The notes under the pieces were generated by a model. That model was not told the DNA's origin and searched no databases. It saw nothing but the letters and a program-made list of their open reading frames with translations. Below, in pieces: positions 25,384 to 33,557 of a stretch of 53,626 bases of DNA. This stretch comes from an uncultured Alphaproteobacteria bacterium (GTDB taxonomy: Bacteria; Pseudomonadota; Alphaproteobacteria; RF32; CAG-239). The DNA is taken from positions 1-53,626 of the forward strand of contig CALXRR010000006.1 in the NCBI GenBank assembly GCA_944390905.1, in the 5' to 3' direction. Every line of letters begins with the position of its first letter. Position 1 is the stretch's first letter. Made by a program: the position numbers and the translations under genes.

Positions 25384-27135
25384 CTATTTTTTCAACATTA
25401 CTTCCGGAGCTTTAATCCCGAGCAAGTCTAAAAGCAGCTTTAATGCATCGCGCGTTAATACAGCCAAACGCAGCCTTGAGGCGGCCAACTCCGGCTTTTC
25501 AGCGCTCATAATCGGAGACGCGTTATAAAAAGAGCTGAAAGCCTGCGCCAAAGTATATGCATAATCAGAGATAATGCTTGGCTCTTTTTCTTCATGAGTA
25601 CGCATAATAATCTGATTAATCTGCGCAATTTTAAGCGCCAGCTCGCGCTCTTCGCGGTTGGTAATGATGATGTCTCCAGCCTTAATTCCGGCAGCCTGAG
25701 CTTTGCGCATGATTGAGTTTATACGTGCTACGGCATACTGAATATAAGGTCCGGTTTTGCCTTCAAACTTAGCAAAATCATCAATTTCAAAAACATATCC
25801 GGAGGCGATATTGTTTTTTAGATCTTGGAATTTAATCGCGGCCACAGCAATATCTTCAACCATAGTGTCAATATATTTCTGAGCCTCATCAATAGAAGCA
25901 AAACCTTCCAAATCTTTGGCTTCGGGCATAGATTCTCTGACTTTGTCCTTAGACATCTCAATCAAGTCTTCAAGCTTCATGACGCCCCCGTCACGAGTTT
26001 TGAAAGGCTTTCCGTCAGCACCGTTTACGGTTCCAAATCCAATGTGAATAAGCTTTGTGTTCGGAGCCAAACCGAGTTTCTCTGCAGCTTCAAACACTTG
26101 CTCAAAATGCAAAGATTGACGCTTGTCTACAACATAGATAATTTCTTCGGCTTTAAGGTCATCTACGCGCATTTTAATAGTGGCAATATCAGTTACCTGA
26201 TAACCGATTCCGCCGTTGCTTTTTAACAATATGACCGGAGGTTTAGGCTTGTTTGACTCTTCCAGACGGATAATGGTAGCGCCATCATCAATTTCAGAGA
26301 TGTGTTTGTCTTTGGCAATTTTAATTACTTCCAGACTAGCGTTGTGAGCGTCGCTTTCACCGAGCCACAAATCAAAATGGGCGCCTAAGATGTCATAGTT
26401 CTTTTTTACGGCATCAACGGATACTTTTCGCAAATGCTGCCAAGCTTTATAATATTCCTGATTGCCGTTTTGGAGTTCTGCGGTAATCTGGCTTGCTTTT
26501 TCTTTTTCGGCATCATTTTCTTTGCATCTGGCATTTGCACGTTTATAGAAGTCGGATATTTGCTCAATATTATAAGTATTGGTTTTGGACAGATTGCCGT
26601 CTTGAAGCATGATTTCGCTGAGAATCATACCCATAGGGGTTCCGTAGTCGCCGAAATGTACATCAGAAATAATATCATTACCGACAAATTTTTCGATTCT
26701 GCGGATAGATTCGCCGATAACGGCCGAGCGCAGATGCCCCACATGCAAAGCCTTAGCAACATTAGGCCCGCCGGAATCGAGAATAATTTTCTTAGGTTGA
26801 TCCACTTTCTCGCATCCGAGGCGAGGGTCACCGGCCATAGCGCACAACACGCGAGAAATAAATTCGTCACTCAAAGACAGGTTAATAAACCCCGGCCCAT
26901 CGACAGATACTTTAGTAAAATCAGGGTCTTTAGAGAGTTCACCGGCAATATTGGTAGCAATTTCGCGTGGATTTTTGTGCTGAGACTTAGCCAAAGCCAA
27001 CGCCCCGTTGCATTGAAAGTCGCTTAAATCAGGGCGGTCAGAAGGCTTAACAAAAGCCAGTTTTGTATCAAAGCCCAAATTTTGAAAGCATAGGGCAATT
27101 TTTTGATTAATAATCTTTTCAAGAGACAAAGTCAT
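25384..27135 (-). CDS. argS: Arginyl-tRNA synthetase
   Basis: The 583-aa class I synthetase charges tRNA-Arg in the cytoplasm. The N-terminal Arg-specific domain has GPGFINLSLSD (81-90 region). The HIGH-type signature is KALHVGHLRSAVIGES (His131). The KMSKS site is replaced by the FKTRDGGVMKL loop, as normal for many ArgS. A C-terminal DALR anticodon domain (AVARINSIMRKA, then LLDLLGIKAPEVM) completes it. Full-length and intact. ATG at 27135 has AAGGTAG upstream. It lies 11 bases after a small lipoprotein gene in the same direction, so probably a two-gene operon. Confidence 0.97.
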   Translation of the reverse strand: MTLSLEKIINQKIALCFQNLGFDTKLAFVKPSDRPDLSDFQCNGALALAKSQHKNPREIATNIAGELSKDPDFTKVSVDGPGFINLSLSDEFISRVLCAMAGDPRLGCEKVDQPKKIILDSGGPNVAKALHVGHLRSAVIGESIRRIEKFVGNDIISDVHFGDYGTPMGMILSEIMLQDGNLSKTNTYNIEQISDFYKRANARCKENDAEKEKASQITAELQNGNQEYYKAWQHLRKVSVDAVKKNYDILGAHFDLWLGESDAHNASLEVIKIAKDKHISEIDDGATIIRLEESNKPKPPVILLKSNGGIGYQVTDIATIKMRVDDLKAEEIIYVVDKRQSLHFEQVFEAAEKLGLAPNTKLIHIGFGTVNGADGKPFKTRDGGVMKLEDLIEMSKDKVRESMPEAKDLEGFASIDEAQKYIDTMVEDIAVAAIKFQDLKNNIASGYVFEIDDFAKFEGKTGPYIQYAVARINSIMRKAQAAGIKAGDIIITNREERELALKIAQINQIIMRTHEEKEPSIISDYAYTLAQAFSSFYNASPIMSAEKPELAASRLRLAVLTRDALKLLLDLLGIKAPEVMLKK

Positions 27136-27146
27136 ACTTTTCTACC

Positions 27147-27491
27147 TTAGTTTTTAACACATTTAAAATTAATTCTGGCGGGAATAAGCACGCGGCAACT
27201 GAAAGCCTCTTGGCTGACAGGTACGGCATAATCTCCGGTTTTATATTTTTTACACTCTTCATCGGCCATAGTTTTAACCGTTTTATAATCAGTCGTCAAT
27301 ATATTATAACAAATCGAAGGTTTTTCCGGAGTGGATTCGCCGACATAGAGCTCGTTTTTTGGCGCACCGGCATTTCGTCGTCGGTCCACAAACGGCGGCA
27401 GGATTGAACAAGCATTGATGCCCAAAGCGAGCAAAATCAAGATTAACAAATTATTTCTTGCCAAATTAAAAAACTCCATTAAATTAAACAT
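27147..27491 (-). CDS. Small putative lipoprotein, 114 aa
   Basis: A hydrophobic signal (NNLLILILLALGINAC) gives a lipobox Cys28. The mature part has Cys at YGSSICYNI-like and ADEECKKYK positions and ends RINFKCVKN, so two disulfides are possible. No family is recognised. ATG at 27491 has AAAGG 6 nt upstream. It is transcribed toward argS and stands only 15 bases from the divergent gene at 27507, an unusually tight divergent pair. Lipid-anchored small envelope protein of unknown role. Confidence 0.75.
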   Translation of the reverse strand: MFNLMEFFNLARNNLLILILLALGINACSILPPFVDRRRNAGAPKNELYVGESTPEKPSICYNILTTDYKTVKTMADEECKKYKTGDYAVPVSQEAFSCRVLIPARINFKCVKN

Positions 27492-27506
27492 ACATAACCT
27501 TTATAT

Positions 27507-28139
27507 ATGAAGAAAGTTAAAATGAAAAGTCAAAAAGCAGAGAAAGAAGCATATATCGGAGACGAGCATTTTGTAAAGATGCTTGAGCATTACCGTTGCC
27601 CGACACCGTTGAATGTAATTAAAATGAGGTTTTTGGGTGCGATATGCAGCCCGAATTTGAGCTTGAGGCCGAGTGATGTTATATCGTCTTTCTGGCCAGA
27701 GGGAGAAGCGCCCCGTTTGCAAACCAAACAAGAGGCGGAGCTGTTTTTCAAATTTTTTATGGGTTTGTGGGATAATATTTTTAATGACATCAAGCTCAAC
27801 CACTTCCGTTTTGACGCAATAGAGGCGGAGACGGCCGCAGATTTGTCATTAAAATTGCAACAACGCTATGAAGCAGTTGAGTATGGTTATGTAGAAGGCT
27901 TCTGGGGCGGTAAAGAAAATTTAAAACTTCCGGCATATATAGCTGAGATTATAGATTCGATAGGTGATTTGGGAGAGGTCTACCTCAAATTACAAAAGAA
28001 GTCAGAAACGGTTGAAGACATAAGCGTTGTCTTGGAAGCGGTGCACCATACGGATAGAATGGTTGAAAAAGCTATAGAGTTTATTATAGAGAACTCGGTT
28101 TTGCCGCGCATAGATGAGCTCCAACGCAGCGTAAATTAA
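27507..28139 (+). CDS. Hypothetical cytoplasmic protein, 210 aa
   Basis: I do not recognise this protein. It has no signal peptide or membrane segment. The N-terminal region is Lys-rich; the middle has SLRPSDVISSFWPEG, a Trp/Phe-rich stretch (ELFFKFFMGLWDNIF) and YGYVEGFWGG. The C-terminal half is helical (residues 145-210, TVEDISVVLEAVHHTDRM). The start at 27507 is not strongly marked by a ribosome site. It is 15 bases from the start of the divergent lipoprotein gene. It is followed by a nitroreductase gene after 18 bases, probably one transcript. Confidence 0.7.
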   Translation: MKKVKMKSQKAEKEAYIGDEHFVKMLEHYRCPTPLNVIKMRFLGAICSPNLSLRPSDVISSFWPEGEAPRLQTKQEAELFFKFFMGLWDNIFNDIKLNHFRFDAIEAETAADLSLKLQQRYEAVEYGYVEGFWGGKENLKLPAYIAEIIDSIGDLGEVYLKLQKKSETVEDISVVLEAVHHTDRMVEKAIEFIIENSVLPRIDELQRSVN

Positions 28140-28157
28140 ACAAAAGGAGATATGGTA

Positions 28158-28682
28158 ATGGAATTAATGGAAGGTTTGTTGAGCCGACGCTCTGTCCGCA
28201 AATATCAAGATAAAGCGATAAGCAAAGATGTGCTGGAACAAATCATCAAAGCCGGGCAGTATGCCCCTTCGGCACATAATACCCAACCATGGGAATTTTT
28301 GGTAGTTGAGGACAAAGAGGCGCTTAAACATTTTAGAGTTATGCAGCGCTCTGCACTTTTTGCGGAAAATGCGGCCGCGGTTATTATCGTCTGCGGTAGG
28401 GAGGATTTGTCATATAGCCGCGAAAAGGAACATTGGAGCTATATAGACATAGATTGTTCAGCCGCTACGGAGAATATTTTGTTGGCAGCTCATGCCTTGG
28501 GGTTAGGAGCTTGCTGGTGCGGCATATCCCCGATGACCGGCCCGATTTCAGCTGTTAAGGAATACTTTAAGCTTCCTGACAATGTAAAACCTTTTTCAAT
28601 AGTTGTATTGGGCTATCCTGCAGATGATTCCAAACAGCCGGAGCGATATAATCCGGAGCGTATACACTGGGAAAAATGGTAA
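28158..28682 (+). CDS. Nitroreductase family protein, 174 aa
   Basis: This is an FMN-dependent NAD(P)H oxidoreductase of the nitroreductase fold. The N-terminal FMN-phosphate motif is LLSRRSVRKYQDKAIS, followed by AGQYAPSAHNTQPWEFLVV. The AHALGLGACWCGI motif lines the flavin site, and the C-terminal PFSIVVLGYP closes it. Substrates are probably nitro-compounds, quinones or flavins; not defined by sequence. The start was set at 28158: GGAG is 8 nt upstream, while the ATG at 28152 is only 2 to 3 nt from it. Fairly short for the family, and complete. Confidence 0.9.
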   Translation: MELMEGLLSRRSVRKYQDKAISKDVLEQIIKAGQYAPSAHNTQPWEFLVVEDKEALKHFRVMQRSALFAENAAAVIIVCGREDLSYSREKEHWSYIDIDCSAATENILLAAHALGLGACWCGISPMTGPISAVKEYFKLPDNVKPFSIVVLGYPADDSKQPERYNPERIHWEKW

Positions 28683-28727
28683 AAAACCACAAGTTCAGCA
28701 TAGGTATAAAAAAGCTGTGACTTAGGC

Positions 28728-28755
28728 TTGACAGACGATAAAAAAAGAGTATTAC
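28728..28755 (+). promoter_or_regulatory. Promoter of sulP-like gene
   Basis: TTGACA (28728-28733), 16-bp spacer, TATTAC (28750-28755). Confidence 0.55.
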
Positions 28756-28800
28756 TTTCACCTCGTAAAATAAAAGAATTTATTTCAAGAGGGATTAGAA

Positions 28801-30570
28801 ATGGTAAATATCGTCAAAAAAGGCTTAGATTTTTATGAGAAAAACTTTGCCCCCAAACTTTGGGAAATCATCAAGCGCCAAGGATACAGCTTTTCACGTT
28901 TTAAGCAGGACACATCGGCCGGCTTGACTGTGGCGGTAATATCGATTCCTCTGTCAATGGCTTTGGCCATAGCCTCCGGAGTAACCCCTGCACAAGGGTT
29001 GTATACGGCAATTGTCGCCGGATTCTTTATAGCCCTGTTTGCCGGCGGCCGGTATCAGATTGGCGGCCCGACCGGAGCCTTTGCGGTTTTAATTTTTACG
29101 GTTTTGCAAAATTATGGTTATCAAGGCTTGCTCATGAGCATGCTGATAACCGGCAGCGCTCTGATAATTGCCGGTTTGCTGAAATTAGGCACTTATATCA
29201 AATATATTCCGTATCCGGTTGTTTTGGGCTTCACCGGAGGTATCGGATTATTGCTTATAACCACCCAGTTTAAAGATTTATTGGGCTTGCAGATTGATAA
29301 TGTTCCGGTAGAGGTCTTTCCGCGTTGGAATGCCTATCTGCATAACCTTGATAAATTGAGTGTCGCCTCAACGCTGATTGCGTTGGTTTCATTTGGCATA
29401 ATTTTGTATCTCCAGCATCGCCGTCCCAAAATGCCGGCATATTTGATAAGCGTTCTGGCTTCGATTGTCTTGGTATTTATTCTTAAAATATTTGGCGTTG
29501 AGGTTGATACGATAGGCAACCGTTTTGGCGGCATACCGCACTTTTTGCCGGCCCCGCAATTGCCTGAGTTCAGCTTTGATTTGTTTGTAAAAGTGCTGCC
29601 GAGCGGTTTGACAATAGCCTTTTTGGCGGCGATAGAGTCGCTCTTGTGTGCCACGGTAGCCGACGGCATGAGCGGTGATAACCACAACCCGAACGCCGAG
29701 CTGATCGGTGAAGGCGCCGCCAACTTGATTTGTAGCCTTTTTGCAGGCATACCGGCCACGAGTGCGATTGCGCGAACCGCCACCAACTTCAAGTCAGGAG
29801 CTTATTCGCCGGTTTCGGGTTTAATGAATGCCGTATTTATCTTTTTGTTTATGCTGATTTTGTCACCGGTAGCTCAGTATATTCCACTTGCCTGCTTATC
29901 GGCGGTTTTGACTATAGTCGGCTGGAACATGCTCGGCTTAGATAAGATGATAAAGATAATCCAAGGCCCGAAAGGCGACCGCTTTACCTTGATAGTCACC
30001 TTGCTGCTGACATTAGTTGCTGATTTGAATACTGCTATCAGCGTTGGCTTTATCTTATCAAGCATAATTTTCATGCATAGAATGAGCCGCGAAATGGAGA
30101 TAGCCACCGATGAGACTGTTTTGACGGAGCAGGGCGGCGGCCGTGATTTGAGTAATATTTTGACTCGTGACGGCGTCATGTCATTGCGTTTGTCAGGCCC
30201 TCTGTTCTTTGGTGCGGCGTCGCAGGTTTCCAATTATCTTAAAACCTTGCCGGCAGCCCCGAAGGTATTAATACTGCGTATGGGCTATGTTCCGGTTGTC
30301 GATGCTACCGGTGCGCATATTATTGTTGAGTTTCTGAAGAAACTTCAGCACGAAGATACCAAAATTATCTTCTCTAATGTCAAAAAACAACCGCGCCGAG
30401 TCTTGCATGAGGCATTTTTAAGAGAGGGCATAAGCGGACATAACATCTCTACAGCCTCAACTTTTGAAAACGCCATTAAAATGACCAAACGTTACTTGCG
30501 AGAAATGCGAGAGAATAAAGATGCTGAGTTCCCGACCGAACAAAGTATTAATAATAAGTCAGAGAATTAA
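28801..30570 (+). CDS. SulP-family anion transporter with STAS domain
   Basis: The 589-aa membrane protein has about ten to twelve membrane helices with the SulP features DTSAGLTVAVISIPLSMALAIASGVTPAQGLYTAI and GRYQIGGPTGAFAVL near the N-terminus, GEGAANLICSLFAGIPATSAIARTATNFKSG in the middle, and a cytoplasmic C-terminal STAS domain (about 455-560). Family substrates are sulfate, bicarbonate or dicarboxylates; not settled here. It is encoded just before two unknown genes that share its strand. The Shine-Dalgarno sequence GAGGG lies upstream. Confidence 0.92.
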   Translation: MVNIVKKGLDFYEKNFAPKLWEIIKRQGYSFSRFKQDTSAGLTVAVISIPLSMALAIASGVTPAQGLYTAIVAGFFIALFAGGRYQIGGPTGAFAVLIFTVLQNYGYQGLLMSMLITGSALIIAGLLKLGTYIKYIPYPVVLGFTGGIGLLLITTQFKDLLGLQIDNVPVEVFPRWNAYLHNLDKLSVASTLIALVSFGIILYLQHRRPKMPAYLISVLASIVLVFILKIFGVEVDTIGNRFGGIPHFLPAPQLPEFSFDLFVKVLPSGLTIAFLAAIESLLCATVADGMSGDNHNPNAELIGEGAANLICSLFAGIPATSAIARTATNFKSGAYSPVSGLMNAVFIFLFMLILSPVAQYIPLACLSAVLTIVGWNMLGLDKMIKIIQGPKGDRFTLIVTLLLTLVADLNTAISVGFILSSIIFMHRMSREMEIATDETVLTEQGGGRDLSNILTRDGVMSLRLSGPLFFGAASQVSNYLKTLPAAPKVLILRMGYVPVVDATGAHIIVEFLKKLQHEDTKIIFSNVKKQPRRVLHEAFLREGISGHNISTASTFENAIKMTKRYLREMRENKDAEFPTEQSINNKSEN

Positions 30571-30639
30571 GTTGATTTTTTGCAACTGGCATACAATAAT
30601 AACCCAGTAGATAAAATAAACTATATGGAGACCTAAAAA

Positions 30640-31179
30640 ATGACTTTAAGCATAATCCTTGGTTTAGCCCTGCTGTTGTCAATCACTCCGGCCTATGCCA
30701 ATCCAGCGTGCGCGGTATGTACGGTAGCGGTTGGCGCCTCGCTTGAAATTGCCCGCAGCTTAGGGGTTGATGATGCCGTTGTCGGCGTATGGGCCGGAGG
30801 ATTTTTGGCCTTGCTCGGCTATTGGTTGATACTTTGGTTTGATAAAAAAGGCTGGCAATTCTGGGGGCGTGATTTCTTGCTTATGGCCGTTAGCGTAGGC
30901 TCCATAGGCTTTATGTACATGGGTGATTTTGTATATTCACCGCGAGTCTTGGGTTATATTTTTTATATGGACCCACTCTTGTTCAGCACGATTCTGGGAG
31001 CCTTGGTTTTGATATATTCTTCAATGTTCTACCAGTGGATGAAAGTCCAAAACGGCGGACACGCTCATTTCCCGTTTGAAAAGGTTGTCGTACCGGTAGT
31101 ATCGCTGGGCTTGGTTAGCTTGTATTTTTATTATTACCCGATATCCGGCATGGCAGATGACCTTTTAACCGGATTTTAG
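30640..31179 (+). CDS. Membrane protein with N-terminal PACAVCTVAV motif, 179 aa
   Basis: A signal-like first helix is followed by a CAVC pair (Cys25, Cys28) in PACAVCTVAVGASLEIARSLGVDDAVVGVW. About four more membrane helices follow, the last one with YYPISGM. From memory, similar short membrane proteins with a C-P/A-V-C-T/I-VAVGAG motif occur in Patescibacteria and some other bacteria, often next to a WCxSKH helical protein; I cannot check this here. The two Cys near the outer face could be redox-active or bind metal. It is 24 bases upstream of the helical partner at 31204. Confidence 0.7.
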   Translation: MTLSIILGLALLLSITPAYANPACAVCTVAVGASLEIARSLGVDDAVVGVWAGGFLALLGYWLILWFDKKGWQFWGRDFLLMAVSVGSIGFMYMGDFVYSPRVLGYIFYMDPLLFSTILGALVLIYSSMFYQWMKVQNGGHAHFPFEKVVVPVVSLGLVSLYFYYYPISGMADDLLTGF

Positions 31180-31203
31180 TTTTGATATACGGAGCATATA
31201 GAT

Positions 31204-31785
31204 ATGAAAAAGATAGAAAACGTTAAAGAGTTTGTAGAAAAGATAGACGCCACCAAAAAAGTCAACCCCAAAGACCTGTCCTCGGATCAAGACTTGACCA
31301 TCGCGTTAATGAACTTGATAAGCATTGAAGAACATCTGGTCTTTTCCGGCGCTAAGACAGGCAAAACATCTTTTTATGATTTGGTTGAGAACATCCGCGA
31401 ACTCCGCAAAACCCTAATGCAAAAAGTAATCCCCGCTTATGAGGGGGAAGTCTGGTGCATATCCAAGCACTTGCTTGCCTCGTCCATGAGGTTGATAGAA
31501 GTAGGCACCAAGCAGCAGTCGCTTGGCCATAAGGAAGAGGCCTATAACCTGTTTAATCAGGCTTATGAGCTTTATTGCTTGTTCTGGGGCTTGAATATGA
31601 ACATGATAAATGTCGATGACGTCAAATGGGTAGAAGACAAGATGGACGACATCAAAAAGTTGAGCACCAAGATTTCAGCATCGGAAGCCGCGCCGCAAAG
31701 CGCCGCCAAGACGGAAGCCCCGCAAGGAGCCATGGCCAAAATGAAGGCCTTTGTCCGCAAAGCCGTAGATTGCTGCATTGAGTAA
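31204..31785 (+). CDS. Helical protein with WCISKH motif, 193 aa
   Basis: This is a soluble, all-helical protein (EEHLVFSGAKTGK, YDLVENIRELRKTLM). The most striking segment is EGEVWCISKHLLASSMRLIEVGTKQ, about residues 79-104; a Trp-Cys-x-Ser-Lys-His sequence this well kept suggests a functional site. A repeat-like helix (EEAYNLFNQAYELYCLFWGL) follows, then an Ala-rich linker and a short basic C-terminal helix that ends CC. I recall similar proteins beside the CxxC membrane protein in distant phyla, but cannot verify. No enzymatic function can be assigned. It is the last gene before a terminator. Confidence 0.7.
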   Translation: MKKIENVKEFVEKIDATKKVNPKDLSSDQDLTIALMNLISIEEHLVFSGAKTGKTSFYDLVENIRELRKTLMQKVIPAYEGEVWCISKHLLASSMRLIEVGTKQQSLGHKEEAYNLFNQAYELYCLFWGLNMNMINVDDVKWVEDKMDDIKKLSTKISASEAAPQSAAKTEAPQGAMAKMKAFVRKAVDCCIE

Positions 31786-31806
31786 AATATGCTTGAAACA
31801 ATAACC

Positions 31807-31834
31807 AAAAGGCTCTGTATTTACAGAGCCTTTT
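31807..31834. terminator. Bidirectional terminator
   Basis: AAAAGGCTCTGT and ACAGAGCCTTTT arms around ATTT, with A and T runs. It separates the WCISKH gene (+) from the cyclophilin (-). Confidence 0.85.
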
Positions 31835-31860
31835 ATATATAATGACTATAAATTAACTTA

Positions 31861-32505
31861 TTAGATATCAGCGATAATTTGCATACTGATTATTTCATCA
31901 GGAGCAGACACCGCGCCGTTGGGGCCGTCGCCTTTTTTGATGTTGTCAACATATTCCATACCGGAAGTCACTTCACCCCACACGGTGTATTGTCCGTTGA
32001 GCCAGTCGCAGTCGCCAAAACAAATAAAAAATTGACTATCGGCAGAATCCGGCATCATGGAGCGTGCCATAGATACCGTGCCGCGTTTGTGCGGACGCTT
32101 GTTAAACTCGGCTTTAAGCTTTTTGCCGGAGCCTCCGGTTCCGGTGCCGTAAGGGCATCCGGTCTGCGCCATAAATCCGTCAATCACACGATGGAATTTT
32201 AATCCGTTATAAAATCCGGCACGAACCAATTCCTTTATACGCGCTACATGGTTGGGAGCATCGTCAGGAAACATCTCAATCACAACATCGCCGTCTTTTA
32301 ATTTCAGCAAAATAGCGTTTTCTTTGTCTTTAACCTTATAAGAATGTTTGATTTTCTTAGCCCGAGTCGCGCTAATCCCCAGCTTTTTGGTGTCAGCGGC
32401 TTTAAGGCCTTTAGTCTCACTTTTACCTAAAGATTTGGTTTCAGACTTTGCCAACTTCGGAGTTCTTTCCTTAGCCGGAGTTGCAGATTTTTTAACTGCT
32501 TTCAT
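31861..32505 (-). CDS. Cyclophilin-type peptidyl-prolyl isomerase with basic N-terminal tail
   Basis: The 214-aa protein has a catalytic domain from about residue 55 with FYNGLKFHRVIDGFMAQTGCPYGTGTGG, SMARSMMPDSADSQFFICF and WLNGQYTVWGEV, the cyclophilin active-site strands (Arg and Phe of FHRVI, Gln of SQFFI). A Lys/Thr/Ser-rich tail of about 55 residues precedes it, with a near-repeat KSETKSLG/KSETKGLK. No signal peptide is seen, so it is probably cytoplasmic; the basic tail could contact RNA or membranes. Start 32505 has GGGGG 7 nt upstream; the frame extends 17 codons further without a ribosome site. Confidence 0.88.
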   Translation of the reverse strand: MKAVKKSATPAKERTPKLAKSETKSLGKSETKGLKAADTKKLGISATRAKKIKHSYKVKDKENAILLKLKDGDVVIEMFPDDAPNHVARIKELVRAGFYNGLKFHRVIDGFMAQTGCPYGTGTGGSGKKLKAEFNKRPHKRGTVSMARSMMPDSADSQFFICFGDCDWLNGQYTVWGEVTSGMEYVDNIKKGDGPNGAVSAPDEIISMQIIADI

Positions 32506-32581
32506 AATATTACCCCCAATCATTAAACCTTTAACTAAAGATAATATAGTGTCCACAGATTAAAATTGCACTAATATCAGA

Positions 32582-33544
32582 TTATTTTTTTCGCCCATTA
32601 AGCACAAAATCCACTCTCTCTTCAGGGGCGAGGTTCTTAGGATAATACTTATCAACTCTTTTCAGTGCTTTGTATAGCCCCAAACCGTTAGCAATCTGCA
32701 CCGCCAACCCCGGACGTGCATTTAGCTCCAGCATCATAGGTCCTTTGTTGGCATCAAGGACAATATCCGCCCCCAAATAACCAAGTCCGGTCATTTCAAA
32801 AGCCTTAGCTCCGATAAGCAGATGCTCGCGCCAAAAGGGCACTTCAATCTTTGACAAATCAGCTCCGGTGTCCGGATGATGAGAGATAGGCTTGTTGCGC
32901 ATTACGGCTTTAAGCGTCTTTCCGGTTTTGATATCCAAACCGACGCCGACCGCCCCTTGATGCAGATTAGCTCTTCCGCCGGAAGCAGCCGTTGCCAAAC
33001 GAGTCATAGCCATAACCGGATAACCTTTATATACAATCAAGCGCACATCAGGAATCCCCTGATAGCTATAATCATCAAAGATGTGGCTGAAGTTTACCAT
33101 TTCCTCAATCACGGCCGTATCATACTGCCCGCCCAGACTATAAAGCCCGCTTAGTGTGTTGGAGATATGCTGATAAAGGTCTTTGTATAACAGCTGCTTT
33201 CCTGACGGTGTAACAAACACATGCCCATCATGAGCCGCAATCACCAGCACCCCTTTACCGCCGCTTCCGTGAGATGGCTTAATCACAAAGGCAGGCCAGT
33301 CCTTAACCAAATCTAAGAGCTTTCCGACTTCGTGCTGATATTCAATGGTTCCGATAAGCCGTGGTGTGGTAATGCCAAACTGTTGAGCCAGTTTTTTGGT
33401 TTGAACTTTGTCATCCACCAAAGGGTAGAGGCAACGCCGATTATGCTTTGAGATGATTTTGAAGTTTCGATTGTTCATCCCCATAATACCGGCTTCACGC
33501 AAGGCCTTAGGAGAAGCAAAGTACTTAGACAACCATTTAAACAT
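32582..33544 (-). CDS. ATP-grasp ligase, alpha-L-glutamate ligase-like
   Basis: The 320-aa RimK-like ATP-grasp protein has the glycine-rich ATP loop KPSHGSGGKGVLVI, a KMA-type VDDKVQTKKLAQQFGI opening, and the C-terminal metal site MLELNARPGLAVQIANG. Members add amino acids (often Glu) to a protein or small acceptor; the acceptor here is unknown. It is the last gene of a three-gene minus-strand operon with the 7TM protein (33558) and the retropepsin lipoprotein (35112). This trio is a recurrent set in proteobacteria. Frame complete, 13 bases from the next gene. Confidence 0.88.
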   Translation of the reverse strand: MFKWLSKYFASPKALREAGIMGMNNRNFKIISKHNRRCLYPLVDDKVQTKKLAQQFGITTPRLIGTIEYQHEVGKLLDLVKDWPAFVIKPSHGSGGKGVLVIAAHDGHVFVTPSGKQLLYKDLYQHISNTLSGLYSLGGQYDTAVIEEMVNFSHIFDDYSYQGIPDVRLIVYKGYPVMAMTRLATAASGGRANLHQGAVGVGLDIKTGKTLKAVMRNKPISHHPDTGADLSKIEVPFWREHLLIGAKAFEMTGLGYLGADIVLDANKGPMMLELNARPGLAVQIANGLGLYKALKRVDKYYPKNLAPEERVDFVLNGRKK

Positions 33545-33557
33545 GCTTCCGGCTCCT

